From positions 1 through 49,081 of the forward strand of contig CACHZY010000013.1 in NCBI GenBank assembly GCA_902584445.1: 49,081 bases of DNA. The letters are read 5' to 3'. The DNA is from an uncultured Bacteroidota bacterium (GTDB lineage Bacteria > Bacteroidota > Bacteroidia > Flavobacteriales > Flavobacteriaceae). Of the stretch, positions 17,894 to 24,505 are shown piece by piece. Each line of letters opens with the position of its first letter. The stretch's first letter is position 1. The notes below the pieces were generated by a model. That model saw only the letters and a program-made list of their open reading frames with translations, was not told the origin of the DNA and made no database searches. Both the position numbers and the translations under genes were made by a program.

Positions 17894-18397
17894 ATGAGAA
17901 TTATTTCCCTTGTTTTTTTGACTGTATTTATTTTATCTAGTTTTAATTTACATAAATTCTACGTATCAACTACATCAATTAAGTTTATTCCTGATGACAG
18001 AAGTTTACAAATTACGGCTCAGGTTTTTGCTGATGACTTTGAATTTGCTTTAAAAAAAATGGCTTCAGGAATTAAATTAAATCCCGATAATAATGCTGAT
18101 CTGGTCGACAGTTTAACAAAAAAATATTTTCAAAAGAACTTGGTATTCAAATCCAATGAACGTGATCTTCCATTTGATTACTTGGGTAAAATTTACCGTA
18201 ACGATTTATTGGTTGCATACTTAGAAATTTTATTGGACAGTACTGTAATAAATTTTGACGTCAAAAACACTTTACTCTTTGATTTTACAGATGATCAAAA
18301 AAACATTTTACATTTCCGAAGCCAGGGAAGAAGAAGAAGTTTTTTGAGCGTGTCTTCAAAGCATACATTTGACATTGAACTTAATCTTTCTAAATAG
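17894..18397 (+). CDS. DUF6702 family exported protein
   Basis: A 167-residue protein with a short N-terminal hydrophobic export signal (ISLVFLTVFILSSFNLH). The segment HKFYVSTTSIKFIPDDRSLQ followed by ITAQVFADDFE is typical of the DUF6702 proteins of Bacteroidota, which have no assigned function. It lies between the carboxypeptidase-regulatory-like protein (six bases upstream) and the M1 peptidase (62 bases downstream), so it may assist that peptidase in the envelope (inference). Confidence 0.75.
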   Translation: MRIISLVFLTVFILSSFNLHKFYVSTTSIKFIPDDRSLQITAQVFADDFEFALKKMASGIKLNPDNNADLVDSLTKKYFQKNLVFKSNERDLPFDYLGKIYRNDLLVAYLEILLDSTVINFDVKNTLLFDFTDDQKNILHFRSQGRRRSFLSVSSKHTFDIELNLSK

Positions 18398-18459
18398 TTA
18401 CTAGTGTATATTAATAGGCAAAATAATCTTAATTTAGTATCAGTAAAATATTCTTATCT

Positions 18460-20751
18460 ATGGAAAAATTAAAAATATTTTTTTCTACTGCAATATTGTT
18501 GACGTTTTTCATTAATCTCCAAGGTCAAGATATATCTAGAGCCTCTCAAGGTCATATTAATAGTAATAAGTTTAAGCAGTTGAAAGAGGAGCTGCCTACC
18601 CCGAATAAGTTTAGAACAGCATCAGGTGCTCCTGGACAGGATTATTATCAACAAAAGGTTGACTATGTAATAGATGTAGAATTGGATGATAAAAATAAAA
18701 GATTATATGGACAAGAAGAGATTACTTACACTAATAACTCTCCTGATGTACTTGAATATTTGTGGTTACAGTTAGATCAAAACATTAGGAAAAAAGATTC
18801 TCCAGCATTGCAAAAAAACTCTGAGGGAGATACCGCTCATAATATAATTTATAATCTTATTGATGAGTCACAGGTAGACCGTTTTGCTGCAAGACACATA
18901 GAGGATCCTTTTGATGGGGGGTTTAATATTCAATGGGTTAAGGATGAATTCAATCAATCCTTAAGCTACACAATAAATATGACTATGATGCGGGTTGATC
19001 TTCCACAACCGTTAAAAAAGGGTGAAAAATTCAAATTTTCTATTAAGTGGTGGTACAACATAAACGATCACGTTAAAAAACGGGCAAGGTCAGGTTATGA
19101 ACCTTTTCCTAAAGACGGGAATAGATTGTACGTTATTGCTCAGTTTTTTCCTCGCTTAGCGGTTTATAATGATGTTGAAGGATGGCAAAACCATCAATTT
19201 TGGGGTAATGGTGAATTTGCATTGAACTTTGGAAATTATGAGGTCAACGTTACTGTTCCTGCTGACCATATATTGGAAGCTACAGGAACATTACAAAATC
19301 CTAAGGAAGTGCTCTCTCGTGATCAGTATCGGAGGTATAAAAGAGCTGAAAAATCATTTGATGAACCGGTCATCATTGTTAGTCAAAAAGAGGCAGAGAT
19401 TAATGAAAAAGGCTTTTCTGAAGATAAAAAGACTTGGAGATTTATTGCTGAAAATGTTCGTGATTTTGCCTTTGCAAGCTCTAGAAAATTTATCTGGGAA
19501 ATGATGGCTGTTCAAATTGGAGATAAAAATGTTATGGCTGTGTCCCTTTATCCAAAGGAGGGTAATCCGCTTTGGGAGCAGTTCTCTACAAAAGCTGTTG
19601 TCCAGACTTTAAAAACCTACTCTAAATTCACTTTTGATTATCCTTACCCTAAAGCAGTTTCTGTTCATTCAAAGAACCAAGGAATGGAATATCCAATGAT
19701 TTGTTGGAATTACGGAAGACCGGATGAGGATGGGACTTACTCAATGAGAGAGAAATATGGAATGATCAGCGTGATCATTCACGAAATAGGTCATAATTTC
19801 TTTCCCATGATTGTCAATTCTGATGAGAGACAATGGGGCTGGATGGATGAAGGGCTGAACACTTTTGTGCAATATTTAACCGAACAAGAGTTTGCTAGGC
19901 GAAATCCTTTATCTATGGATAACCTCTCGAGTTACCCTTCAAGAAGGGGAGATCCTAAACTGATTGTGGGTTATATGGCAGGAGATCAAAGTTTCTTATC
20001 CCCAATAATGTCAAATCCTGAAAATATTTATCAATTGGGTCCCAATGCTTATGGAAAACCTGCTACCGCACTTAATATTTTGAGAGAAACCGTGATGGGT
20101 CGAGAGTTGTTTGACTACGCCTTTAAAACTTATTCCAATCGTTGGAAGTTCAAACATCCCACCCCAGCAGATTTTTTTAGGACAATGGAGGATGCTTCAG
20201 CTGTAGATCTAGATTGGTTTTGGAGGGGTTGGTTTTATACAACGGATTATGTAGATATTGGTATTAAAAGTCTGAAAAAACTGCAGTTTACAAATAATAC
20301 ACCTCTTAAAGCCCAAGCAATAATTGATAAATATGGAATTACTAATGATGATTACCCATTTGTTTTTCTAGAAGAAGAAGACGTGAAAACAGAATCCAGA
20401 ATTAGATCCAACAATCTTAAAGCTTATCTCGATAAAAATGATAATAGTAAGTTTCAATTGCCCAAAAACTTTTATGAGATTACTTTTGAAAAACCAGGGG
20501 GATTAGTAATGCCTATTTTAGTGGAGTATAATTATATGGATGGAAGCTCAGATAGAGTTAAATATCCTACCGAGATTTGGAGAAAAAATGATGAAATGGT
20601 AAAGAAAATTATTGCTACCAATAAACAAATTAAATCGGTTATTTTAGATCCAGATTTTGCGACTTCAGATATTGATGTCGAAAATAATGTTTGGCCTAAG
20701 AAAGTAGGCGTTTCTGAGTTTGAACAATTTAAGTCAAAGACGAATCGCTGA
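18460..20751 (+). CDS. Secreted M1-family metallopeptidase
   Basis: A 763-residue gluzincin aminopeptidase-like enzyme with a signal peptide (KIFFSTAILLTFFINLQGQ). The zinc site HEIGH is at residues 441-445, followed 18 residues later by the third ligand Glu464 in GWMDEGLNTF, exactly the M1 spacing. The exopeptidase GAMEN motif is represented by QGMEYPM, a common variant in this Bacteroidota branch. The N-terminal beta domain (residues about 65-290) and a C-terminal region beyond residue 600 flank it. It probably degrades peptides outside the cytoplasm. No type IX sorting domain is seen at the C-terminus. Confidence 0.9.
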   Translation: MEKLKIFFSTAILLTFFINLQGQDISRASQGHINSNKFKQLKEELPTPNKFRTASGAPGQDYYQQKVDYVIDVELDDKNKRLYGQEEITYTNNSPDVLEYLWLQLDQNIRKKDSPALQKNSEGDTAHNIIYNLIDESQVDRFAARHIEDPFDGGFNIQWVKDEFNQSLSYTINMTMMRVDLPQPLKKGEKFKFSIKWWYNINDHVKKRARSGYEPFPKDGNRLYVIAQFFPRLAVYNDVEGWQNHQFWGNGEFALNFGNYEVNVTVPADHILEATGTLQNPKEVLSRDQYRRYKRAEKSFDEPVIIVSQKEAEINEKGFSEDKKTWRFIAENVRDFAFASSRKFIWEMMAVQIGDKNVMAVSLYPKEGNPLWEQFSTKAVVQTLKTYSKFTFDYPYPKAVSVHSKNQGMEYPMICWNYGRPDEDGTYSMREKYGMISVIIHEIGHNFFPMIVNSDERQWGWMDEGLNTFVQYLTEQEFARRNPLSMDNLSSYPSRRGDPKLIVGYMAGDQSFLSPIMSNPENIYQLGPNAYGKPATALNILRETVMGRELFDYAFKTYSNRWKFKHPTPADFFRTMEDASAVDLDWFWRGWFYTTDYVDIGIKSLKKLQFTNNTPLKAQAIIDKYGITNDDYPFVFLEEEDVKTESRIRSNNLKAYLDKNDNSKFQLPKNFYEITFEKPGGLVMPILVEYNYMDGSSDRVKYPTEIWRKNDEMVKKIIATNKQIKSVILDPDFATSDIDVENNVWPKKVGVSEFEQFKSKTNR

Positions 20752-20800
20752 TTTGAAATGTTTAACACCTATTTGGTTAACATAATAAATTCACCTTTTA

Positions 20801-20808
20801 TATATTTG
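20801..20808 (+). promoter_or_regulatory. -7 promoter element for tatA
   Basis: TATATTTG is an exact TAnnTTTG ending 14 bases before the tatA ATG; a TTG at 20773-20775 is 25 bases upstream, a little far for a -33 element. It continues as GTGTAAATTTA, identical to the sequence after the rsfS promoter element. Confidence 0.5.
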
Positions 20809-20822
20809 TGTAAATTTAGGCT

Positions 20823-21095
20823 ATGCTTCTTTTTATCAGCGGGACAGAATTGATTTTCATTTTTTTTATTGTACTACTTGTTTTTGGTGCAGATAAAATC
20901 CCCTCAATTGCCAAGACACTTGCTAAAGGGGTTACTCAGGTTAGAAATGCCACCAATGAAATAAAATCCGAGATTCAAAAGTCAGTAGATTCTAAAGATC
21001 CCCAAAGGTCAGTGGGAAAAGAAATCAAGAAGCAAGTTGATAAGGTCAAGGACGACTTTGATGAACTAACAGACTCTATTAAAAGGGATCTTTAA
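20823..21095 (+). CDS. tatA: Twin-arginine translocase subunit TatA/TatE
   Basis: A 90-residue protein with a short periplasmic start, one transmembrane helix (LIFIFFIVLLVFG) and the FG hinge followed by the amphipathic helix ADKIPSIAKTLAKGV, then a charged, lysine-rich tail. This is the pore-forming TatA layout of the system that exports folded proteins. A TatB assignment is less likely because of the short tail. No tatC is nearby. Its last four bases overlap the convergent O-methyltransferase gene. Confidence 0.92.
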   Translation: MLLFISGTELIFIFFIVLLVFGADKIPSIAKTLAKGVTQVRNATNEIKSEIQKSVDSKDPQRSVGKEIKKQVDKVKDDFDELTDSIKRDL

Positions 21096-21736
21096 ACTTT
21101 CTTGCAAATCATTAGCCCATCTCGAATAGGTAAAAGGACTGTTTCTAACCGCTTGTCTTTTTTAACAAGTTCATTAAAAAGCTTAATACTATTAGTTTCC
21201 GAATCAAGGCTTTTTTTTTGTTTATTTAGAACTTTTCCACTCCATAATACATTGTCAGCGATTAAAACTCCTCCTTTTTTCAATTTTGCCACAACCATTT
21301 CTAAGTAAATAGGGTAATTGATTTTATCAGCATCTATAAATACTAAGTCAAGCTTTAGGTCCAATTTTGGAATTATATTTTTAGCCTCACCTAAATAAGG
21401 AAATATTTGATTTTTGAATACACTTTGGTCAAAGTATTTTTTTTGGAAATCAACCAGTTCTTCATTTATATCAATGGTGTGAATTTCACCATCTTTAGTC
21501 AGCCCCTCAGCAAGACAAAGTGTAGCATAGCCAGTGAAAGTACCTATTTCAAGAATTTTCTGAGGTTTGATTAGTTTTGCAACAAAACTTAAAAATCTCC
21601 CTTGAAAATGTCCACTAATCATTCTAGGTTGAAGGATTTTCTGGTGCGTTTCTTTATTTAATGACTTTAGTAGTTCAGATTCATCCTGGGTATATTGAAT
21701 TGCATAAGTCATTATATCATTATTTATAAACTCCAT
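21092..21736 (-). CDS. SAM-dependent O-methyltransferase
   Basis: A 214-residue class I methyltransferase of the caffeoyl-CoA/catechol O-methyltransferase family. The SAM-binding motif is LEIGTFTGYATLCLAEGL (residues about 61-78), with HTIDINEE as the ribose-binding acidic end of strand 2 and DLVFIDADKINYP, holding metal-binding aspartates, followed by ADNVLWSGKV. The substrate is unknown. It lies 33 bases downstream of the flavin reductase gene and may be transcribed with it. Confidence 0.9.
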   Translation of the reverse strand: MEFINNDIMTYAIQYTQDESELLKSLNKETHQKILQPRMISGHFQGRFLSFVAKLIKPQKILEIGTFTGYATLCLAEGLTKDGEIHTIDINEELVDFQKKYFDQSVFKNQIFPYLGEAKNIIPKLDLKLDLVFIDADKINYPIYLEMVVAKLKKGGVLIADNVLWSGKVLNKQKKSLDSETNSIKLFNELVKKDKRLETVLLPIRDGLMICKKV

Positions 21737-21769
21737 ATTAAATTAAATCAAATAATACAATTAGGGTTT

Positions 21770-22390
21770 TTAAATAGTTTTAGGTCTAGCATAATCAAGT
21801 CTTTTGTGCAGTTTAGGCAGGGCGTACCCATCCAGTCCATTTATTGTCATTACATTCCCATCCTCTAGCTTTACCCAACCGTCATCATTGAGCAGTTGAT
21901 TTTCTATAAAAATATGTTCGATTGCAGCGACAATCAATACGCATCCATTTTCTATGATATCGTATTCGTTAAGGTATCGACAGCCTAATTGAACTGGTGA
22001 GCCTTTAACAAACGGGGCGTAAAAGTCATTCTTGTATTCAGGACTCAAAGCTGTTTGATTAAATTCGGAGATTTCTTCATCGTATTTTGCACTGGTATGA
22101 TGAGCGTCCTCGACTTGATATAACGTGACATGGTTTACTGTAAAAACTTTATTTTCTCTAAAATTTTTATAAGTATGCCTAGGAACGGTATTGGGTCTTA
22201 AGGTAAAACTTAAAAGCGGAGGGTTACTGCCAAGGTGAGTTACTGAGCTGAAAATAGCCAAATTTTCATTTCCAGAATTAGAACGACTGCCAATCATGTT
22301 TGCAGATTTATATCCCGTAATGCTATTTATCATGTTTAATCTATAAACTTTTTTAAAATTTTTTATCGCATTAGTATCAAAATACTTCAT
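21770..22390 (-). CDS. Flavin reductase family protein
   Basis: A 206-residue member of the FMN-binding flavin-reductase-like split barrel family. The core segment LAIFSSVTHLGSNPPLLSFT, with the preceding NMIGSRSNSGNEN, is typical; the family reduces or binds FMN and often serves a partner oxygenase. No such partner is next door. The start is set at the ATG at 22390 (MKYFDTNAIKNFKKVYRLN); the longer frame upstream begins with TTG and overlaps the neighbouring gene. It lies ten bases after the 69-residue membrane protein gene. Confidence 0.82.
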   Translation of the reverse strand: MKYFDTNAIKNFKKVYRLNMINSITGYKSANMIGSRSNSGNENLAIFSSVTHLGSNPPLLSFTLRPNTVPRHTYKNFRENKVFTVNHVTLYQVEDAHHTSAKYDEEISEFNQTALSPEYKNDFYAPFVKGSPVQLGCRYLNEYDIIENGCVLIVAAIEHIFIENQLLNDDGWVKLEDGNVMTINGLDGYALPKLHKRLDYARPKTI

Positions 22391-22400
22391 GAAGATTTTT

Positions 22401-22610
22401 TTAAGGGTTTGATTTTTTGTCAAAATAGAGTACAACTACTAATAAACCAAGAACTAAAAAGACCAAGCCTCCAATAAACACAAAATGGTCTGATTTTTCA
22501 TTGGTGGATAAAAACCCGCCTTTAGTAATTTCAAGATCTACGTATCTTATGATAATTCCAAGAGGAATCAATAATAATAGAAATCTTAATTTTTTTATAA
22601 AATTTAGCAT
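22401..22610 (-). CDS. Small two-helix membrane protein, unknown function
   Basis: A 69-residue protein with two predicted transmembrane helices, LRFLLLLIPLGIIIRYVDL (about residues 8-26) and FVFIGGLVFLVLGLLVVVLYF (about 44-64), joined by a polar loop, and a lysine-rich end. I do not recognise the family. The close spacing (ten bases) to the flavin reductase and same strand make co-expression likely. ATG start; no ribosome binding site seen, as elsewhere here. Confidence 0.7.
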   Translation of the reverse strand: MLNFIKKLRFLLLLIPLGIIIRYVDLEITKGGFLSTNEKSDHFVFIGGLVFLVLGLLVVVLYFDKKSNP

Positions 22611-22660
22611 TTATTTAATTGGATAGTTTACGATGTAAAATTTAAGATTACCAATTTAAG

Positions 22661-22927
22661 TCATATAGATCTATGTGAATCGATTTTTATTTTATGATGA
22701 TCTAAAGGAATTGATTTAATACATTCAAAGTGAGCATTTTCAAAATTTTTAAAAGAGCTTAAACATTTTTTAACTGATGGCATTTTTTCTTTTTTATCTA
22801 CAAAGCTTTCATTGACTAATATTTCAGTACATAAGCAAGCATCATCTGATCCTATTTTACTCTTATTTTTAATAATTAATAATCCTATTGATAAAACAAC
22901 AATTACTGAAATGATTACTTTGATCAT
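22661..22927 (-). CDS. Small exported four-cysteine protein, unknown function
   Basis: An 88-residue protein with an N-terminal hydrophobic helix (KVIISVIVVLSIGLLII) that could be a signal anchor, then a short soluble part with four cysteines: CLC after the helix, KKCLSS and FECIKS. Four cysteines in such a short exported protein suggest disulfides or metal binding (inference). I do not recognise the family. It starts 35 bases after a strong terminator, so it heads its own transcript, with the membrane protein 50 bases downstream. Confidence 0.6.
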   Translation of the reverse strand: MIKVIISVIVVLSIGLLIIKNKSKIGSDDACLCTEILVNESFVDKKEKMPSVKKCLSSFKNFENAHFECIKSIPLDHHKIKIDSHRSI

Positions 22928-22962
22928 AATTAATGATTTAAAAATTAAATATTGAAGTTATA

Positions 22963-23000
22963 TAAAAAAAATTGGGCGGGATGAAGATTCCCGCCCAATT
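22963..23000 (-). terminator. Strong intrinsic terminator (leftward)
   Basis: A perfect 12-bp stem (22970-22981 with 22989-23000; arm ATTGGGCGGGA plus one A-T pair) around a 7-base loop, GC-rich in very AT-rich surroundings. On the minus strand it is followed by a run of T; on the plus strand no T run follows, so it acts leftward. No annotated gene ends here: the nearest minus-strand gene upstream is the CDGSH gene ending at 23564. Confidence 0.8.
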
Positions 23001-23473
23001 CACGAAATAATAAAAAAACCAAACAATTAAATTAACTAAACTAAGTGTGTACTTCTATAAGTATTTAACTTAATAACAATGTAAAATTAAATTCTATTAA
23101 CAAATTACAAGCTTAAATATTTATTCAAATTCTTCTTTTTACGACTAAAGCAAATTTCTAATTAAGATTTTTAGTTTTTAAAAATATTTGCCGTTTAAAA
23201 TTGAGGATATTTCAATAAAACTATATAATTAAAAAAAATAATTATGCAATGTTTCATTAAAAAGAGTATTAGATGTTTTTTTTTTAAAGAAATTTATTTA
23301 TTGTTTAACTTTTTGACTGAATTATTTTTAAACTTTTAACTATCGCTGGTTCAAAATTATAAATATAAAGGCAAAAAAATATTGATTATAATGTCAATAT
23401 GTAGTTTGAAAAAAAATTGATAAGCGGGAATATTTAGGGCAATTAATTTTATTAATAAATAATTTAGTCTTAT
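23001..23473. other. AT-rich region without recognised gene
   Basis: About 470 bases, very AT-rich, with only short open frames and no recognisable protein, tRNA or known RNA. A minus-strand TAnnTTTG match (TAATTTTG) at 23352-23359 could start a transcript of roughly 380 bases ending at the terminator at 22963-23000, but there is no -33 element and little GC for structure. I see nothing else in it. Confidence 0.5.
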
Positions 23474-23478
23474 TTACA

Positions 23479-23548
23479 AATTGAAAGGGGTGAATAACAT
23501 TTTCTCTTTCACAGTCAATTTCATCATATTAACTTCACCCCCTCAATT
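23479..23548. repeat. Imperfect inverted repeat, 16/15-base arms
   Basis: Arms 23479-23494 and 23534-23548 pair as AATTGA and GGGGTGAA with TTCACCCC and TCAATT, separated by a small internal bulge, with a 39-base loop. It lies 15 bases after the CDGSH stop codon (minus strand). The loop on the minus strand holds a possible 17-codon frame (23474-23527). It could be a folded 3' region of the CDGSH mRNA. Confidence 0.5.
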
Positions 23549-23563
23549 GAATTTATAATTAAA

Positions 23564-23653
23564 TCAATTATAGTCTTTGATATGTGATCCGTCACAATAT
23601 CCAAGGGAATTCTGAGTTTGACCACATCCGCAAACAGGTTTATTTCTTTTCAT
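23564..23653 (-). CDS. Very short CDGSH iron-sulfur protein
   Basis: A 29-residue frame beginning MKRNKPVCGCGQ and ending YCDGSHIKDYN. It contains the ligand set of the CDGSH 2Fe-2S family: C-x-C, a threonine two residues on, and CDGSH with its histidine ligand. The spacing from T to the third cysteine is six residues instead of the usual five, and the usual proline is leucine. An in-frame ATG at 23686 would extend it to 40 residues (MYIQILFVHLN added). CDGSH domains form dimers that hold a labile 2Fe-2S cluster for redox or cluster transfer. The gene stands alone in a gene-poor stretch, with a promoter-like TACATTTG three bases before the shorter start. Confidence 0.75.
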   Translation of the reverse strand: MKRNKPVCGCGQTQNSLGYCDGSHIKDYN

Positions 23654-23656
23654 ATT

Positions 23657-23664
23657 CAAATGTA
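23657..23664 (-). promoter_or_regulatory. -7 promoter element abutting CDGSH start
   Basis: On the minus strand TACATTTG (exact TAnnTTTG) is followed by AAT and the ATG at 23653, the same arrangement as at pyrE. If used, the message is leaderless from the short start. If the ATG at 23686 is the true start, this match lies inside the coding region and is fortuitous. Confidence 0.3.
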
Positions 23665-23834
23665 CAAACAATATTTGTATATACATATTAAATTTCCTTT
23701 TTTTTTTAAATTTTATAATCTTTTCTGTAATCAACCTTTTATCAACTATACTTAAGAAAAGCGTCGAATAAATATTTTATATTTAACAACATAAATATCA
23801 GTTATAACATTTTTTAAATTATTTTAATTATGTA

Positions 23835-23909
23835 GGGTGTTTAGCTCAGTTGGTTTAGAGCGCTACCTTGACAGGGTAGAGGTCACTGGTTCGAATCCAG
23901 TAACACCCA
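23835..23909 (+). tRNA. tRNA-Val (anticodon GAC)
   Basis: A 75-base cloverleaf. The acceptor stem GGGTGTT pairs with AACACCC, with discriminator A and no encoded CCA. The D arm (GCTC...GAGC) is followed by the anticodon stem CTACC/GGTAG enclosing TTGACAG, giving anticodon GAC (valine, reading GTC and GTT). The T arm is ACTGG-TTCGAAT-CCAGT. All stems pair fully. Confidence 0.97.
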
Positions 23910-23910
23910 C

Positions 23911-23940
23911 AAGGATTTCATGAAATTATATTCCTTTTTT
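23911..23940 (+). terminator. Possible terminator after tRNA-Val
   Basis: AAGGA (23911-23915) pairs with TCCTT (23932-23936), enclosing a small palindrome TTTCATGAAA, and runs into six T. The stem is short, so this is a weak call. Confidence 0.35.
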
Positions 23941-24051
23941 AAGGGAAAAACTTTAATCGTCCATTTCTGCATAAACAGCTAACTTTTTACCTTTAAAGGT
24001 TCTCCAATTATTGATGATTAATTTACTTTTACGTATAAATATGATAAATAT

Positions 24052-24468
24052 ATGCTTATGAAGTTTATTAAAGAATTTAAAGAATTTGCAATTAAGGGTA
24101 ATATGATTGAAATGGCAGTTGGAATTGTCATTGGAGCTTCATTTAATTCAGTTGTGGACGTTTTAGTTAAAAATGTTTTACTACCCCCTTTATCGCTATT
24201 GTCAGAGGGAGTAAATTTTCAAGAAAAAAAAATAATTTTAAGGAAAGGAACATCAGATATAAGTGAGGTTTCTATTGATTATGGCTTATTAATTAATACA
24301 CTTGTAGATTTTTTTATAGTTGGATTTACAATATTTATAATTGTTAAATTTTTCAACTCATTAAAAAGAAAGTCAGAGGATATAAATGAAAGTTCAATTG
24401 AAACCCCTAAGAATATCGTTTTGTTAACTCAGATCAGAGATTCATTAGATAAAATTTCCAAAAAATAA
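24052..24468 (+). CDS. mscL: Large-conductance mechanosensitive channel MscL
   Basis: MscL is a pentameric inner-membrane channel that opens under membrane tension to release solutes during osmotic downshock. The 138 residues show the N-terminal amphipathic helix and first helix (FIKEFKEFAIKGNMIEMAVG and on), the loop, the second helix LINTLVDFFIVGFTIFIIVKF, and a charged C-terminal helix ending in LTQIRDSLDK. Either the ATG at 24052 or the one two codons later (24058, MKFIKEFKEF) may be used. No partner genes. Confidence 0.95.
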   Translation: MLMKFIKEFKEFAIKGNMIEMAVGIVIGASFNSVVDVLVKNVLLPPLSLLSEGVNFQEKKIILRKGTSDISEVSIDYGLLINTLVDFFIVGFTIFIIVKFFNSLKRKSEDINESSIETPKNIVLLTQIRDSLDKISKK

Positions 24469-24505
24469 AAATTATAACAAAAAGGATATATTTCGTTTAA
24501 CCATA

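Noticed and set aside
23341-23365. A T-loop-like GGTTCAAAATT suggesting a tRNA remnant
   Set aside because: No matching acceptor, D or anticodon stems can be formed around it.
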